A stretch of 64,000 nt of DNA. Origin: Vibrio sp. S9_S30 (GTDB taxonomy: Bacteria > Pseudomonadota > Gammaproteobacteria > Enterobacterales > Vibrionaceae). The translations under genes and the position numbers were made by a program. Location of the stretch: the NCBI RefSeq assembly GCF_014694455.1, contig NZ_JAAUWT010000001.1:62001-126000 (forward strand), given 5' to 3'. Under the pieces are notes generated by a model, which saw only the letters and a program-made list of their open reading frames with translations, was not told the DNA's origin and searched no databases. Shown here in pieces: positions 39,513-49,601 of this stretch (its first letter is position 1; each line of letters starts with the position of its first letter).

Positions 39513-40943
39513 ATGAAACCAATTTTGCCGGACTACACTCAATCTGGAGTGCTGATTGTAGGCGATGTAATGCTCGATCGTTACTGGTACGGACCGACAG
39601 GTCGAATTTCACCAGAAGCACCAGTACCTGTTGTCAAAGTTGAAGACAATGAGGAGCGCCCAGGTGGAGCGGCAAACGTGGCGATGAATATTGCCAGTCT
39701 TGGTGGTCATGCGTATTTAGTCGGCTTAACGGGTCAAGATGAACCCGCTCAAGTGTTGAATGAAAAATTAACCTCTCTAAACGTGACGTGTGATTTTGTC
39801 TCACTTCCCGACTTTCCAACGATCACTAAGTTGCGTGTAATGAGCCGTGGTCAGCAGCTTATCCGGTTAGACTTTGAAGACAACTTTGAAAATACTGATG
39901 CGCAATTTGTACTGGATCGCATGGAGAAAGCGTTACCGAACGTGAAATCAGTCATTTTATCGGATTATGCGAAAGGGGCGTTAGAACATGTTCAGCAGTT
40001 CATTCAGAAAGCGCGCTCTGCTAGTGTCCCTGTTTTTATTGACCCCAAAGGTGCCGATTTTGAACGCTATCGTGGTGCAACATTGCTGACACCGAACATG
40101 GCGGAATTTGAGTTAGTTGCCGGAAAAGTGAAGAATGAAGAAGATCTTGCTGAAAAAGGGCTGGCTCTGATTGAAGAATTTGATTTTGAGGCGTTGCTGG
40201 TCACTCGAAGTGAGCATGGCATGACGTTACTTCGTAGAGGTCAAGAACCTTTTCATCTTCCAACTCAAGCAAAAGAAGTCTTTGATGTAACAGGCGCAGG
40301 CGATACGGTTATATCCGTTCTTGCTGCCTCTGTGGCGGCGGGAAAACCACTCGATGAGGCGTGTGCGTTAGCGAATGCTGCCGCAGGTGTCGTGGTTGGT
40401 AAGCTTGGTACGTCAACGCTGTCCACCATTGAGTTGGCAGCAGCAGTGCACGGTAGCCAAGACACCGATTACGGCGTGATTAGCGAACATGATCTGATTG
40501 CGGCAGTAAAACAAGCACGCGCAAAAGGTGAGAAAGTGGTCATGACCAACGGTTGTTTTGATATTTTACATGCGGGTCACGTGTCGTATTTAAATCACGC
40601 CGCTGAACTTGGCGACAGGCTCATTGTTGCCGTCAATACGGATGCGTCGGTAAGAGCGTTGAAAGGTCCAGGTAGACCCGTCAATTCAACAGAACGCCGA
40701 ATGGCCGTACTCGCTGGTTTAGGTGCTGTTGATTGGGTGGTTCCATTCAGTGAAGAAACACCACAACGTTTGATTGCTGAAGTATTACCAAGCTTGCTTG
40801 TCAAAGGCGGAGACTATAAACCAGAAGAGATAGCGGGTGGCAAAGAAGTCATTGATGCTGGCGGTGAAGTGCGAGTGTTGAACTTTGAAGAAGGATGTTC
40901 AACTACTGAGATCATCGAGGCAATCAAAGGTGGGCGTGGTTAA
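39513..40943 (+). CDS. hldE: Bifunctional heptose-7-phosphate kinase / heptose-1-phosphate adenylyltransferase
   Basis: Makes ADP-D-glycero-manno-heptose for the LPS inner core. Start at 39513 ([11 protein letters not shown]) has TTGGAGA upstream and gives 476 residues, as in E. coli. The N-terminal ribokinase-like domain (about 1-318) shows [27 protein letters not shown] and DVTGAGDTV; the C-terminal cytidylyltransferase-like domain (about 340-476) shows [18 protein letters not shown]. Both halves look active. Confidence 0.98.
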   Translation: MKPILPDYTQSGVLIVGDVMLDRYWYGPTGRISPEAPVPVVKVEDNEERPGGAANVAMNIASLGGHAYLVGLTGQDEPAQVLNEKLTSLNVTCDFVSLPDFPTITKLRVMSRGQQLIRLDFEDNFENTDAQFVLDRMEKALPNVKSVILSDYAKGALEHVQQFIQKARSASVPVFIDPKGADFERYRGATLLTPNMAEFELVAGKVKNEEDLAEKGLALIEEFDFEALLVTRSEHGMTLLRRGQEPFHLPTQAKEVFDVTGAGDTVISVLAASVAAGKPLDEACALANAAAGVVVGKLGTSTLSTIELAAAVHGSQDTDYGVISEHDLIAAVKQARAKGEKVVMTNGCFDILHAGHVSYLNHAAELGDRLIVAVNTDASVRALKGPGRPVNSTERRMAVLAGLGAVDWVVPFSEETPQRLIAEVLPSLLVKGGDYKPEEIAGGKEVIDAGGEVRVLNFEEGCSTTEIIEAIKGGRG

Positions 40944-40963
40944 CCTCCACAGCTAGGAAAAAT

Positions 40964-40996
40964 AAAAAACGACGTTTATACGTCGTTTTTTATTTT
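40964..40996. terminator. Bidirectional terminator between hldE and tolC
   Basis: AAAAAACGACG pairs with CGTCGTTTTTT around TTTATA; A and T tracts on both sides make it work in either direction for these convergent genes. Confidence 0.88.
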
Positions 40997-41012
40997 TACG
41001 ATCTAAAACAAC

Positions 41013-42317
41013 TTAGCTTACAGATTTCAAACCTGCATTAATGTCCACAATATCTTGCTCGCTTAATGTACCCACAGCCTGACGAAGTTCAAGAACACTT
41101 AGGATGTAGTTATAACGTGCATCAGAAAGATTGCGGTTGGCGTCGTACAGGCGACGAGTTGAGTCGAGCACATCAACAATGGTTCGAGTGCCCACATCGA
41201 AGCCTGCTTCGGTTGCTTCAAGAGCGGATTGCGCTGAAATCATCGACTGGTTGTAGGCACGGATAGCACCAATATTGGCATTGATGTTGTTGTAGTAGGC
41301 ACGAACATCTTTTACAACGGAACGGTATGTTTTCTCTAAATCTTGGCTCGCCTTAATATACTCCGCTTCGGCTTTCTTTGTTAGTGATGTCGTGTTACCA
41401 CCAGTGTAAAGTGGTACATGGAGAGTTACGCCAATGTTAAATTCATTGAAGCTCCCATTCCCAATCCCCCCTTCTGTACCAGAAACGTTGGTGAAATTAT
41501 ATCCACTATCTAACGTAAGGCTTGGTAAATGACCAGAATAGGCTAACGAGATGGAGTCTCTTGCGATATCTTGTGCGATGCGCTTGGTCAGTAGCGCTAA
41601 GTTTTCTTGTTGCGCTTGTTCGATTAATGCTTGGGTTGATGCCTCGGGTCTGTCTGCTGAAAAGCGCTTAGTATCAAGAACGGCGATTTTTTGGTGTTCC
41701 TCGCCAGTGATTTCACGCAGAGCTTCGTAGCTATTGGCTAGGGTGTTTTCTTGAAGTACCTCCGATGCCAATACGCTGTCATACTGCGCTTGCGCATCAT
41801 GTACATCCGTGATTGCGGATAAACCGACTTCAAAGCGTTGTTTGGTTTGTTCAAGTTGGCGAGCTACAGCGGCTTTTTCTGCACGAACAAAATCGAGACT
41901 GTCTTGTGCTTTTAGCACTTCAAAGTAGGCTTTAGCCACTCGTAGGATAAGATTTTGCTGTTGAGCTGCGTAGTCTGAATCAATTTCTCGAGCCTTTTTC
42001 TCAGTTTGCTTGAGGTTTAACCAACTGCTTCGTTTGTAAAGCTCTTGTTTTAAGCCTACGCCTGCTGTCAGAGAATTACTATCGCGTGAACTTAAGCTGC
42101 TCTGCCGAATGTTGTAACCCGCCTGGAGATCAATTTGAGGAAGCATGGTACTGCGAGAGCTATTAATGGCTTCAAATGCCGCTTCGCGCTGTGCGGCGGC
42201 ACTCAGTAATTGAGGATCGTTTTGTTTTGCTAAATCGTAAATTTCAGCTAGGTTATCTGCCCAGGCTGCATTAATGCCTAGTGCAGTGGTAATTAATAGT
42301 GGAAGCAGCTTTTTCAT
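41013..42317 (-). CDS. tolC: Outer-membrane channel TolC
   Basis: Trimeric outer-membrane exit duct for RND efflux pumps and type I secretion. The 434-residue precursor begins with a signal peptide (MKKLLPLLITTALGINAAWA) and has the duplicated OEP domain: LAEIYDLAKQNDPQLLSAAA at the start of the first half and LAYSGHLPSLTLDSGYNF in the second, plus VGTRTIVDVLDSTRRLYDA near the end. It is divergent from nudF, the arrangement found in E. coli and vibrios. Confidence 0.97.
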   Translation of the reverse strand: MKKLLPLLITTALGINAAWADNLAEIYDLAKQNDPQLLSAAAQREAAFEAINSSRSTMLPQIDLQAGYNIRQSSLSSRDSNSLTAGVGLKQELYKRSSWLNLKQTEKKAREIDSDYAAQQQNLILRVAKAYFEVLKAQDSLDFVRAEKAAVARQLEQTKQRFEVGLSAITDVHDAQAQYDSVLASEVLQENTLANSYEALREITGEEHQKIAVLDTKRFSADRPEASTQALIEQAQQENLALLTKRIAQDIARDSISLAYSGHLPSLTLDSGYNFTNVSGTEGGIGNGSFNEFNIGVTLHVPLYTGGNTTSLTKKAEAEYIKASQDLEKTYRSVVKDVRAYYNNINANIGAIRAYNQSMISAQSALEATEAGFDVGTRTIVDVLDSTRRLYDANRNLSDARYNYILSVLELRQAVGTLSEQDIVDINAGLKSVS

Positions 42318-42543
42318 TTTGCCTTTCCTGCCTTGTTATATAAAAATTGGAGCCATGCGCGAGTGTAACGCAACTCGCTTGACTTTTATGTCTATCTTTG
42401 CATTTTTAGCAATGTATCACTTAGATGCACAGCAAATAAATTATTCACTTAAATATTTTTGCAGTCATTATCAAAAAAGTTGAGCGCAATCATTGGAGAT
42501 ATCAGGATACAATGATTAGAATTCTCATCTCCGGAGACACGCA

Positions 42544-43170
42544 ATGCAGCAGTCAGACAACAAACATCAACAGTTTACTCCACAAGATGTAAAAATCATC
42601 TCAAGAAAATCGCTTTATCGAGGCTTTTTCTCGATGGTGAAATACACATTCCAGCATAAATTGTTTGCTGGTGGATGGAGTCACCCCATTGAGCGTGAAA
42701 TGTTTGAAAGGGGTCATGCCGCCGCGATGTTGCCATATGATCCTATCGAAGACAAAGTTGTCCTGATTGAGCAAATTCGAGTTGGGGCACTTGAGCACCA
42801 TAGCCCATGGCAACTCGAAATTGTGGCTGGCGTGATAGATACCGATGAATCCTCTGAAGCAGTTGTACGCCGTGAAGCGATTGAAGAGGCTGGCGTTGAC
42901 GTTGGGAAAATCGAAACCATAACGAGTTACTACCCTTCTTCAGGAGGTTGTTCTGAAAAGTTGGATGTTTTCATCGGTCAGGTAGCGGCATCAAGCGCTC
43001 AAGGCATTCATGGCTTAGACTATGAAGATGAAGACATAAAAGTGCATGTGATGAGTCGGCAAGAAGCTTACCAGCTTGTTAGGGACGGAATTATTGAGAA
43101 TGGTGCCTCAATAATTGCACTGCAATGGTTGGAATTGCATCATGAAGAACTAAAATCTCGGTGGACGTAA
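42544..43170 (+). CDS. nudF: ADP-ribose diphosphatase (Nudix)
   Basis: Hydrolyses ADP-ribose to AMP and ribose 5-phosphate. The 208 residues contain the Nudix box from GVIDTDESSEAVVRREAIEE (about 98-117) to EAGVDVG and the downstream proline-containing YYPSSGGCSEKL of the ADP-ribose family. CTCCGGAGA lies before the ATG. First gene of nudF-yqiB-cpdA-yqiA-parE-parC. Confidence 0.96.
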   Translation: MQQSDNKHQQFTPQDVKIISRKSLYRGFFSMVKYTFQHKLFAGGWSHPIEREMFERGHAAAMLPYDPIEDKVVLIEQIRVGALEHHSPWQLEIVAGVIDTDESSEAVVRREAIEEAGVDVGKIETITSYYPSSGGCSEKLDVFIGQVAASSAQGIHGLDYEDEDIKVHVMSRQEAYQLVRDGIIENGASIIALQWLELHHEELKSRWT

Positions 43171-43173
43171 AGA

Positions 43174-43599
43174 ATGTTGAATAAGTCATATCATGTTGAT
43201 CTTGCCGCTCTTATGAGAGTATACGAGACCAATTACGCCAAATTGAATGCATTGCTGCCAGGACAACCGAGTGTTGGTGACGTGCGTTCTTATCAGGTGG
43301 CGTCCATGGCTTATCAGTTGGAAGTGAGTGAAGTGACCAAATACACCACGCTCATCGATGTGTGTCAGTGTGACGAGCAACCCGTTTTTCCACTTCCAAA
43401 GATGACCGTACGACTTTACCACGATGCTCGTGTTGCAGAAGTGTGTGCAAGCGAGCAGATTTCTCGGGTCTTTGCTCGTTATGATTATCCCAATACAAAA
43501 ATGGTGCAAAAGGATGAAAAGTTTCAACTTAACCAATTTTTAGGTGAGTGGCTTACCTTCTGTCTCAAAAACGGTATTAGCCGAAGCCCCATTTATTAA
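43174..43599 (+). CDS. yqiB: DUF1249 protein YqiB
   Basis: Conserved protein of 141 residues with no known activity. It starts 3 bases after the nudF stop, so translation is coupled. Features such as YETNYAKLNALLP, LEVSEVTKYTTLIDVCQ and MTVRLYHDARVAEVCA match the DUF1249 family, found almost always between nudF and cpdA. There is no signal peptide and no membrane helix. Confidence 0.93.
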   Translation: MLNKSYHVDLAALMRVYETNYAKLNALLPGQPSVGDVRSYQVASMAYQLEVSEVTKYTTLIDVCQCDEQPVFPLPKMTVRLYHDARVAEVCASEQISRVFARYDYPNTKMVQKDEKFQLNQFLGEWLTFCLKNGISRSPIY

Positions 43600-43604
43600 G
43601 CACC

Positions 43605-43652
43605 AACATTATCAAAAATTAATGTTATCAAAAACCAATGTTATCAAAATAG
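43605..43652 (+). repeat. Three tandem 16-bp repeats before cpdA
   Basis: AATGTTATCAAAAACC and two close variants lie head to tail (43605-43620, 43621-43636, 43637-43652), between yqiB and cpdA and about 28 bases before the cpdA start. All three keep TTATCAAAA; the first has ACATTATC in place of ATGTTATC. Confidence 0.8.
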
Positions 43653-43679
43653 TGTAGAGAGATTCAGCCAGGTTTTATT

Positions 43680-44495
43680 TTGAAATTGTCCTTAGATTCA
43701 AATCGCGATATCAGACTATTGCAGATTACTGACACTCATTTGTTTGAACCTGAAGACGGGTGCTTATTGAGTGTTAACACCCAAGATAGTTTTCATGCTG
43801 TTGTAAATACGGTTCTTTCTCGGCAATTGGAATTCGAAGCCATTCTGGCAACGGGCGATATTTCTCAAGATCATACCGCGGTTTCTTATCAGAAATTTGA
43901 AGAAGGCATTGCTCCATTAAAGAAGCCATGTTTTTGGTTACCGGGTAATCACGATTTCAAACCGGGAATGCACAGTATTTTCCCGTCTACGCAAATTAAG
44001 ACTACATCGCACGTTGTGCTCAATCAAAAGTGGCAGATCATATTACTGGATAGCCAAGTTGAGGGCGTTCCTCATGGTCGACTGAGCCAAGAACAGTTGG
44101 ATTTACTGGAATCTAAATTGACTGAGTTTCCTGACCATCGCGCCATTGTGCTATTGCATCACCATCCAGTTTTGGTCGGTAGTCATTGGCTTGATCAGCA
44201 TGCTTTAAAAGATGCCGATGACTTTTGGTCCGTACTAAGCCATCATCAAAATGTAGAGGCGGTACTATGTGGGCACGTCCATCAAGATTTTGATGTGATG
44301 TATCAGGGAGTCAGAGTGGTGGCGACCCCTTCGACTTGCGTGCAATTTAAGCCTAACTCCGATGATTTTGCGTTAGATAATGAGTCGCCAGGTTGGCGCA
44401 TGCTCACTCTTACCCAAGAGGGAGAACTCAAACTGGAAGTTGGGCGATTACCCGATGGTGAGTTTCTGCCTGATTTTTCTGCTGGAGGATATTAA
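43680..44495 (+). CDS. cpdA: 3',5'-cyclic-AMP phosphodiesterase
   Basis: Degrades cAMP and so tunes CRP signalling. The 271-residue frame uses a TTG start at 43680; no ATG is close, and the family begins just before VRLLQITDTHLF. The metallophosphoesterase set is complete: ITDTHLF (about 17-23), ATGDISQD, LPGNHDF, LLHHHPV and CGHVHQD. CAGG is the only Shine-Dalgarno-like sequence, so translation may be weak. It is followed by yqiA one base later. Confidence 0.95.
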   Translation: MKLSLDSNRDIRLLQITDTHLFEPEDGCLLSVNTQDSFHAVVNTVLSRQLEFEAILATGDISQDHTAVSYQKFEEGIAPLKKPCFWLPGNHDFKPGMHSIFPSTQIKTTSHVVLNQKWQIILLDSQVEGVPHGRLSQEQLDLLESKLTEFPDHRAIVLLHHHPVLVGSHWLDQHALKDADDFWSVLSHHQNVEAVLCGHVHQDFDVMYQGVRVVATPSTCVQFKPNSDDFALDNESPGWRMLTLTQEGELKLEVGRLPDGEFLPDFSAGGY

Positions 44496-44496
44496 T

Positions 44497-45087
44497 TTGA
44501 GCCAAAACAAGCCCTCATTGTTGCTTTATATCCACGGGTTTAACAGTTCCCCTCAGTCACATAAAGCGAATATCATTCTAGAGTGGTGTAGTGAACATCG
44601 GCCGGATATCAAAGTGATTGCACCACAGCTTCCTTGTTACCCACAGCTCGCGGCAGAGTGTTTGCTCGAAACCGTAAAACAATATCAGGCCGACTATCAA
44701 ATTGGATTGATTGGTAGCTCTCTGGGGGGGTACTTGTCTACGTGGCTCAATGCTCATTTTGGTTATAGAGCCGTATTGGTGAATCCAGCAGTAAAACCTT
44801 ATGAATTGTTGGCGGATTACCTAGGGAAGCAAGTTAATCCCTATACTCAAGAAGAATATGTGTTAGAAGAAAAACACATGGATGAACTTAAGGCGCTGGA
44901 TGTTAGTATCATTAAACAGCCACAGGATTTTTGGTTACTTCAACAAGAAGATGATGAAGTCTTGGATTTTCGGCAAGCCGTGACGCGATACAAAGGCGCA
45001 CAACAAACCGTTGAGCCTGGTGGCGATCACAGTTTTGTTGGTTTTGAAAGATACCCTCAACAAATCATAGAGTTCCTAAGAATTTAG
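44497..45087 (+). CDS. yqiA: Esterase YqiA (alpha/beta hydrolase)
   Basis: Small esterase of 196 residues, active on short acyl esters and CoA thioesters in E. coli. Start is TTG at 44497 (reading SQNKPSLLLYIHGFNSS next); CTGGAGG lies 10 bases upstream and the cpdA stop is one base before, so the genes are coupled. The serine nucleophile is in GSSLGGYLSTW (about 70-80), and the catalytic His in GGDHSF near the C-terminus. Confidence 0.93.
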   Translation: MSQNKPSLLLYIHGFNSSPQSHKANIILEWCSEHRPDIKVIAPQLPCYPQLAAECLLETVKQYQADYQIGLIGSSLGGYLSTWLNAHFGYRAVLVNPAVKPYELLADYLGKQVNPYTQEEYVLEEKHMDELKALDVSIIKQPQDFWLLQQEDDEVLDFRQAVTRYKGAQQTVEPGGDHSFVGFERYPQQIIEFLRI

Positions 45088-45345
45088 CTGGGTAGCTTAA
45101 ACATTTAAACACGGAGGGGCAGTTAGCCCAAGTTGGTATGGGGTCATAATTTTGAGGTTTACTTACCTTGCTCTCTTGACAACCCCTTGTCTGATCCAGA
45201 GTATGTTCCATCATAGTTTTATCATTGTGCTTTTGAGGTCTTTTTCTACAACTAGGCGCAACTTTCCACAATGTCACCAAAAAACTGAACAATCACGCAT
45301 CAATGTGCTGATTGCATTCTAATCACTTGAGTATTATTCCGTATT

Positions 45346-47226
45346 ATGACTGAACAATATAATGCGAAAGACCTGTCTGTTCTTGAAGGTCTCGACCCAG
45401 TACGACACCGTCCTGGTATGTATACCGAAACTGAGCGTCCAAACCATCTTGCGCAAGAGGTTATCGATAACTCAGTCGACGAAGCATTGGCTGGGCATGC
45501 AAAGAAGATAAAAGTCATTTTGCATAGCGACCAATCACTAGAAGTGATCGATGATGGTCGAGGTATGCCCGTCGATATTCATCCAGAAAAAGGGATTTCG
45601 GGTGTGGAACTTATTATGACCAAGCTCCATGCTGGTGGTAAGTTTTCCAACGATAACTATAAATTTTCTGGTGGCTTGCACGGCGTGGGTATTTCCGTTG
45701 TGAACGCTTTATCCAAACGTGTTGAAGTCACGGTAAAGCGTGAAGGTCAGGTACATGAAATCGCGTTTGAGGGCGGGGAGACGGTCAGTGATTTAACGGT
45801 GACAGGCACGTGCGGTCATCGCAATACAGGCACCTCTGTTCACTTTTGGCCGGATGCTAAGTACTTTGACAGCGCTAAATTTTCTGTTCTGAGGTTGGTC
45901 AATAATCTACGCGCGAAAGCCGTGTTGTGCCCTGGGCTCGAAATCACCTTTAACGATAAGGTCAATAACGAAGAACACAAATGGTTCTATGAAGATGGCC
46001 TGAAAGACTACCTTGCTGAAGGTGTGAAAGGTTATACCGTTCTTCCAGAAGAGCCTTATATCGGTGACTTTTCCGCTGAGACGGAAATGGCGACATGGGC
46101 CGTGATTTGGCAGCCTGAGGGCGGCGAAATGATCACAGAGAGCTATGTCAACTTAGTTCCCACCAAGCAGGGCGGCACCCACGTTAATGGCCTTCGCCAA
46201 GGATTGTTGGATGCCATGCGCGAATTTTGTGAGTTCCGAAACTTGTTGCCACGTGGTATCAAACTGACGGGTGATGACGTCTTCGATCGCTGCTCTTATG
46301 TACTCTCAATAAAAATGCAAGACCCTCAGTTTGCCGGGCAAACCAAAGAGCGTTTGTCTTCTCGTCAAACTGCGGCATTCGTTTCCGGTGTTGTGAAAGA
46401 TGCCTTTAGCCTGTGGCTAAATGAAAAGCCGCAATTGGCCGAGCAACTGGCGGAAGTGTGTATTGCCAATGCTCATCGTCGTATGCGTGCGAGCAAAAAA
46501 GTCGTACGTAAGAAAATCGCATCCGGTCCAGCGCTTCCAGGCAAGCTTACCGACTGTTCTGTTCAAGACTTGAGCCGAACTGAAATTTTCTTTGTGGAAG
46601 GGGACTCTGCGGGAGGCAGTGCAAAACAGGCTCGGGATAGAGAGTTCCAAGCGGTGATGCCACTTCGCGGTAAAATACTCAATACTTGGGAAGTCTCTGC
46701 TGATCAGGTATTGGCTTCTCAAGAAGTGCACGATATCTCCGTTGCTCTAGGAATTGACCCAGACAACGATAACCTAGATGGCTTACGCTACGGTAAGGTA
46801 TGTATTCTCGCGGATGCGGACTCGGATGGTCTTCATATTGCGACGCTTTTATGCGCCCTATTTACACGCCATTTCCGTGCGTTGGTGGAAGCTGGTCATA
46901 TTTACGTTGCCATGCCTCCTTTGTATCGAATCGATTGTGGTAAAGACGTTTTCTACGCCCTAGACGATGATGAAAAAGAAGGAGTATTGGAGCGCCTTTC
47001 TAAGAAGAAAGCCAAAATCAATGTGCAGCGATTCAAAGGTCTGGGTGAAATGAACCCACTTCAGCTGCGTGAAACAACCATGGATCCTAATACGCGTCGC
47101 TTGGTTCAATTGACCATAGATGACAGCGATGCAACCATGGAAATGATGGACATGTTGCTTGGCAAGAAACGTGCGGATGACCGCCGTGCTTGGCTACAAA
47201 GCAACGGTGATTTGGCTGAGGTTTAA
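45346..47226 (+). CDS. parE: DNA topoisomerase IV subunit B
   Basis: ATPase subunit of topoisomerase IV, which decatenates daughter chromosomes. The 626 residues have the GHKL ATPase motifs DNSVDEALAG (about 42-51), DDGRGMPV and GGLHGVGISVVNALS, and the TOPRIM domain with EGDSAGGSAKQARDR and DADSDGLHI. The 258-base gap before it shows no clear promoter or gene and only a weak ribosome site. It lies 3 bases upstream of parC. Confidence 0.98.
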   Translation: MTEQYNAKDLSVLEGLDPVRHRPGMYTETERPNHLAQEVIDNSVDEALAGHAKKIKVILHSDQSLEVIDDGRGMPVDIHPEKGISGVELIMTKLHAGGKFSNDNYKFSGGLHGVGISVVNALSKRVEVTVKREGQVHEIAFEGGETVSDLTVTGTCGHRNTGTSVHFWPDAKYFDSAKFSVLRLVNNLRAKAVLCPGLEITFNDKVNNEEHKWFYEDGLKDYLAEGVKGYTVLPEEPYIGDFSAETEMATWAVIWQPEGGEMITESYVNLVPTKQGGTHVNGLRQGLLDAMREFCEFRNLLPRGIKLTGDDVFDRCSYVLSIKMQDPQFAGQTKERLSSRQTAAFVSGVVKDAFSLWLNEKPQLAEQLAEVCIANAHRRMRASKKVVRKKIASGPALPGKLTDCSVQDLSRTEIFFVEGDSAGGSAKQARDREFQAVMPLRGKILNTWEVSADQVLASQEVHDISVALGIDPDNDNLDGLRYGKVCILADADSDGLHIATLLCALFTRHFRALVEAGHIYVAMPPLYRIDCGKDVFYALDDDEKEGVLERLSKKKAKINVQRFKGLGEMNPLQLRETTMDPNTRRLVQLTIDDSDATMEMMDMLLGKKRADDRRAWLQSNGDLAEV

Positions 47227-47229
47227 TAG

Positions 47230-49512
47230 ATGTCGACAGAAATAACATACGATGGCGTTGAACAGCTGCCGATGCGCAGATTTACTGAAGATGCCTATCT
47301 AAACTACTCCATGTACGTCATCATGGATCGTGCATTGCCCTATATTGGCGACGGTTTAAAACCGGTTCAGCGACGCATTATTTATGCCATGTCGGAGCTC
47401 GGTTTATCCGCTGCGTCTAAATACAAAAAATCGGCGCGTACTGTGGGCGATGTGTTGGGTAAATATCACCCCCACGGTGATTCTGCCTGTTATGAAGCCA
47501 TGGTATTGATGGCGCAACCGTTCTCCTATCGTTACCCGTTGGTTGATGGTCAGGGGAACTGGGGAGCGCCGGATGACCCGAAATCCTTCGCTGCGATGCG
47601 ATATACCGAAGCCAAATTGTCCAAGTTTGCGGAAGTGCTGCTTGGAGAATTAGGGCAAGGAACCGTTGAATGGCAACCCAACTTTGATGGCACGATGAAA
47701 GAGCCTCAAATGTTGCCTGCAAGGCTGCCTCATATTCTCCTGAACGGTGTGACGGGGATTGCGGTTGGTATGGCGACAGATATCCCGCCACACAACGTAC
47801 GTGAAGTGGCGGATGCCACCATTAAGCTAATTGATAACCCTAAGCTGGAACTGGCAGACATCATGCAAGATGTCCAAGGACCGGACTATCCGACGGAAGC
47901 GGAGATCATTTCTCCGAAAGCTGAAATCGAGAAGATTTACCGCAATGGTCGCGGTAGCATTAAAATGCGCGCGGTGTGGAACAGAGAGAATGGTGAGATC
48001 GTCATCACCTCTTTGCCTCATCAAGTCTCAGGTGCAAAACTACTCGAACAGATCGCCAATCAGATGCGAGCGAAGAAACTTCCGATGGTTGATGATCTTC
48101 GTGATGAATCTGATCACGAAAATCCAACTCGTATTGTCATCGTCCCCAGATCGAATCGGGTGGACTGCGATCAATTGATGAATCATTTGTTTGCTTCTAC
48201 GGATTTGGAAAAAAGTTATCGTGTTAACTTAAACATGATTGGCTTGGATAACCGCCCACAAGTGAAAGGGCTGGTGATGATCCTGAAAGAGTGGATCGAA
48301 TTTCGTCGTGAAACGGTTCGTCGCAGGTTGCAATATCGTTTAGATAAAGTGTTGGCACGTTTGCACATCTTGGAAGGTTTGCTGATCGCCTATTTGAATC
48401 TTGATGAAGTGATCGAAATTATCCGAACGGAAGACGATCCAAAAGCGGTGCTGATGACTCGTTTTGGTATCACTGAAATTCAAGCCGATGCGATCCTCGA
48501 TACGAAACTTCGTCATCTTGCCAAGCTCGAAGAAATGAAGATCCGTGGCGAGCAAGAAGAGTTAGAAAAAGAACGTGAGAAACTGGAACAGCTTCTCGGC
48601 TCTGAGCGCCGCTTGAACACATTGATTAAAAAAGAGATCAAAGCCGACGCTGAGAAATACGGTGATGATCGTCGTTCGCCCATTGTTGAGCGTGAAGAAG
48701 CAAAAGCGTTGACCGAGCGAGACCTGATGCCGAGCGAACCAATCACCGTGGTTCTTTCGGAAAAAGGCTGGATACGTCATGCTAAAGGTCATGATGTTGA
48801 TTGTGAAAGCTTGAATTATAAATCGGGTGACAATTATCTAGCTCACGCTCGCGGTAAAAGTAATCAACAAGCCGTTTTTCTTGGTACAGACGGTCGCAGT
48901 TATTCGCTCGAATCCCATTCATTGCCTTCTGCGCGGAGCCAAGGCGAGCCTATCACTGGTCGCTTGAACATTACTGCGGGTACAACCATTAGCCAAGTGA
49001 TCATGGGCGAGGAAGATCAGCTCTGGCTCGTTGGTTCAGATGCTGGTTATGGGTTTGTGTGCAAAGGCGCGGACTTGCTTTCTAAAAACCGAAGCGGTAA
49101 GGCGCTGGTGAATCTGCCTCAGAATTCTGAAGTCATGACGCCAAGTGCTATTTCTGATCTGGATAATGACGAGATCCTCGCGATCACCAATCAAGGTCGA
49201 ATGCTGATATTTGCTATTAAAGATTTACCCCAACTCAGCAAGGGCAAAGGGAATAAGATCATTAATATCCCTTCAGCAAAAGCCAAAGAGCGGGAAGAAA
49301 CGGTTTCTCATCTAATGGCTCTGCCAAGTGGGGTATCTATCACGCTGTACGCGGGTAAGCGGAAGCTCGGTTTGAAACCGGCTGACTTAGATAATTTCCG
49401 AGGAGAGCGAGGTCGAAGAGGTGGCTTGTTACCACGAGGTTTACAGCGCGTGACTCGAATTGAAATTGAGAGTAGCGCTCAGCTATCTGATCCTGAATCA
49501 GACAGTGAATAA
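47230..49512 (+). CDS. parC: DNA topoisomerase IV subunit A
   Basis: DNA breakage-reunion subunit, 760 residues. The active-site tyrosine is Tyr125 ([10 protein letters not shown]). The quinolone-determining region reads [12 protein letters not shown] with Ser85 and Glu89, both wild type, so no target-site resistance is predicted from ParC. A C-terminal beta-pinwheel spans about 500-735, ending in an acidic tail (DPESDSE). It starts 3 bases after parE and is followed by a terminator. Confidence 0.98.
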   Translation: MSTEITYDGVEQLPMRRFTEDAYLNYSMYVIMDRALPYIGDGLKPVQRRIIYAMSELGLSAASKYKKSARTVGDVLGKYHPHGDSACYEAMVLMAQPFSYRYPLVDGQGNWGAPDDPKSFAAMRYTEAKLSKFAEVLLGELGQGTVEWQPNFDGTMKEPQMLPARLPHILLNGVTGIAVGMATDIPPHNVREVADATIKLIDNPKLELADIMQDVQGPDYPTEAEIISPKAEIEKIYRNGRGSIKMRAVWNRENGEIVITSLPHQVSGAKLLEQIANQMRAKKLPMVDDLRDESDHENPTRIVIVPRSNRVDCDQLMNHLFASTDLEKSYRVNLNMIGLDNRPQVKGLVMILKEWIEFRRETVRRRLQYRLDKVLARLHILEGLLIAYLNLDEVIEIIRTEDDPKAVLMTRFGITEIQADAILDTKLRHLAKLEEMKIRGEQEELEKEREKLEQLLGSERRLNTLIKKEIKADAEKYGDDRRSPIVEREEAKALTERDLMPSEPITVVLSEKGWIRHAKGHDVDCESLNYKSGDNYLAHARGKSNQQAVFLGTDGRSYSLESHSLPSARSQGEPITGRLNITAGTTISQVIMGEEDQLWLVGSDAGYGFVCKGADLLSKNRSGKALVNLPQNSEVMTPSAISDLDNDEILAITNQGRMLIFAIKDLPQLSKGKGNKIINIPSAKAKEREETVSHLMALPSGVSITLYAGKRKLGLKPADLDNFRGERGRRGGLLPRGLQRVTRIEIESSAQLSDPESDSE

Positions 49513-49518
49513 TGCCTC

Positions 49519-49545
49519 CCCCCTAGTTTTAAACTAGGGGGTTTT
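49519..49545 (+). terminator. Intrinsic terminator after parC
   Basis: Stem CCCCCTAG with CTAGGGGG around TTTTAAA, then TTTTGG. It sits 7 bases past the parC stop. Confidence 0.85.
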
Positions 49546-49601
49546 GGTTTGGTGCGTTTTTTGTTTAGTGTATAGATTGATCTAGAGGGGAAGCTCGTCT
49601 T

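Noticed and set aside
47284..47620. Possible quinolone-resistance change in parC
   Set aside because: The determining residues read Ser85 and Glu89, the wild-type state.
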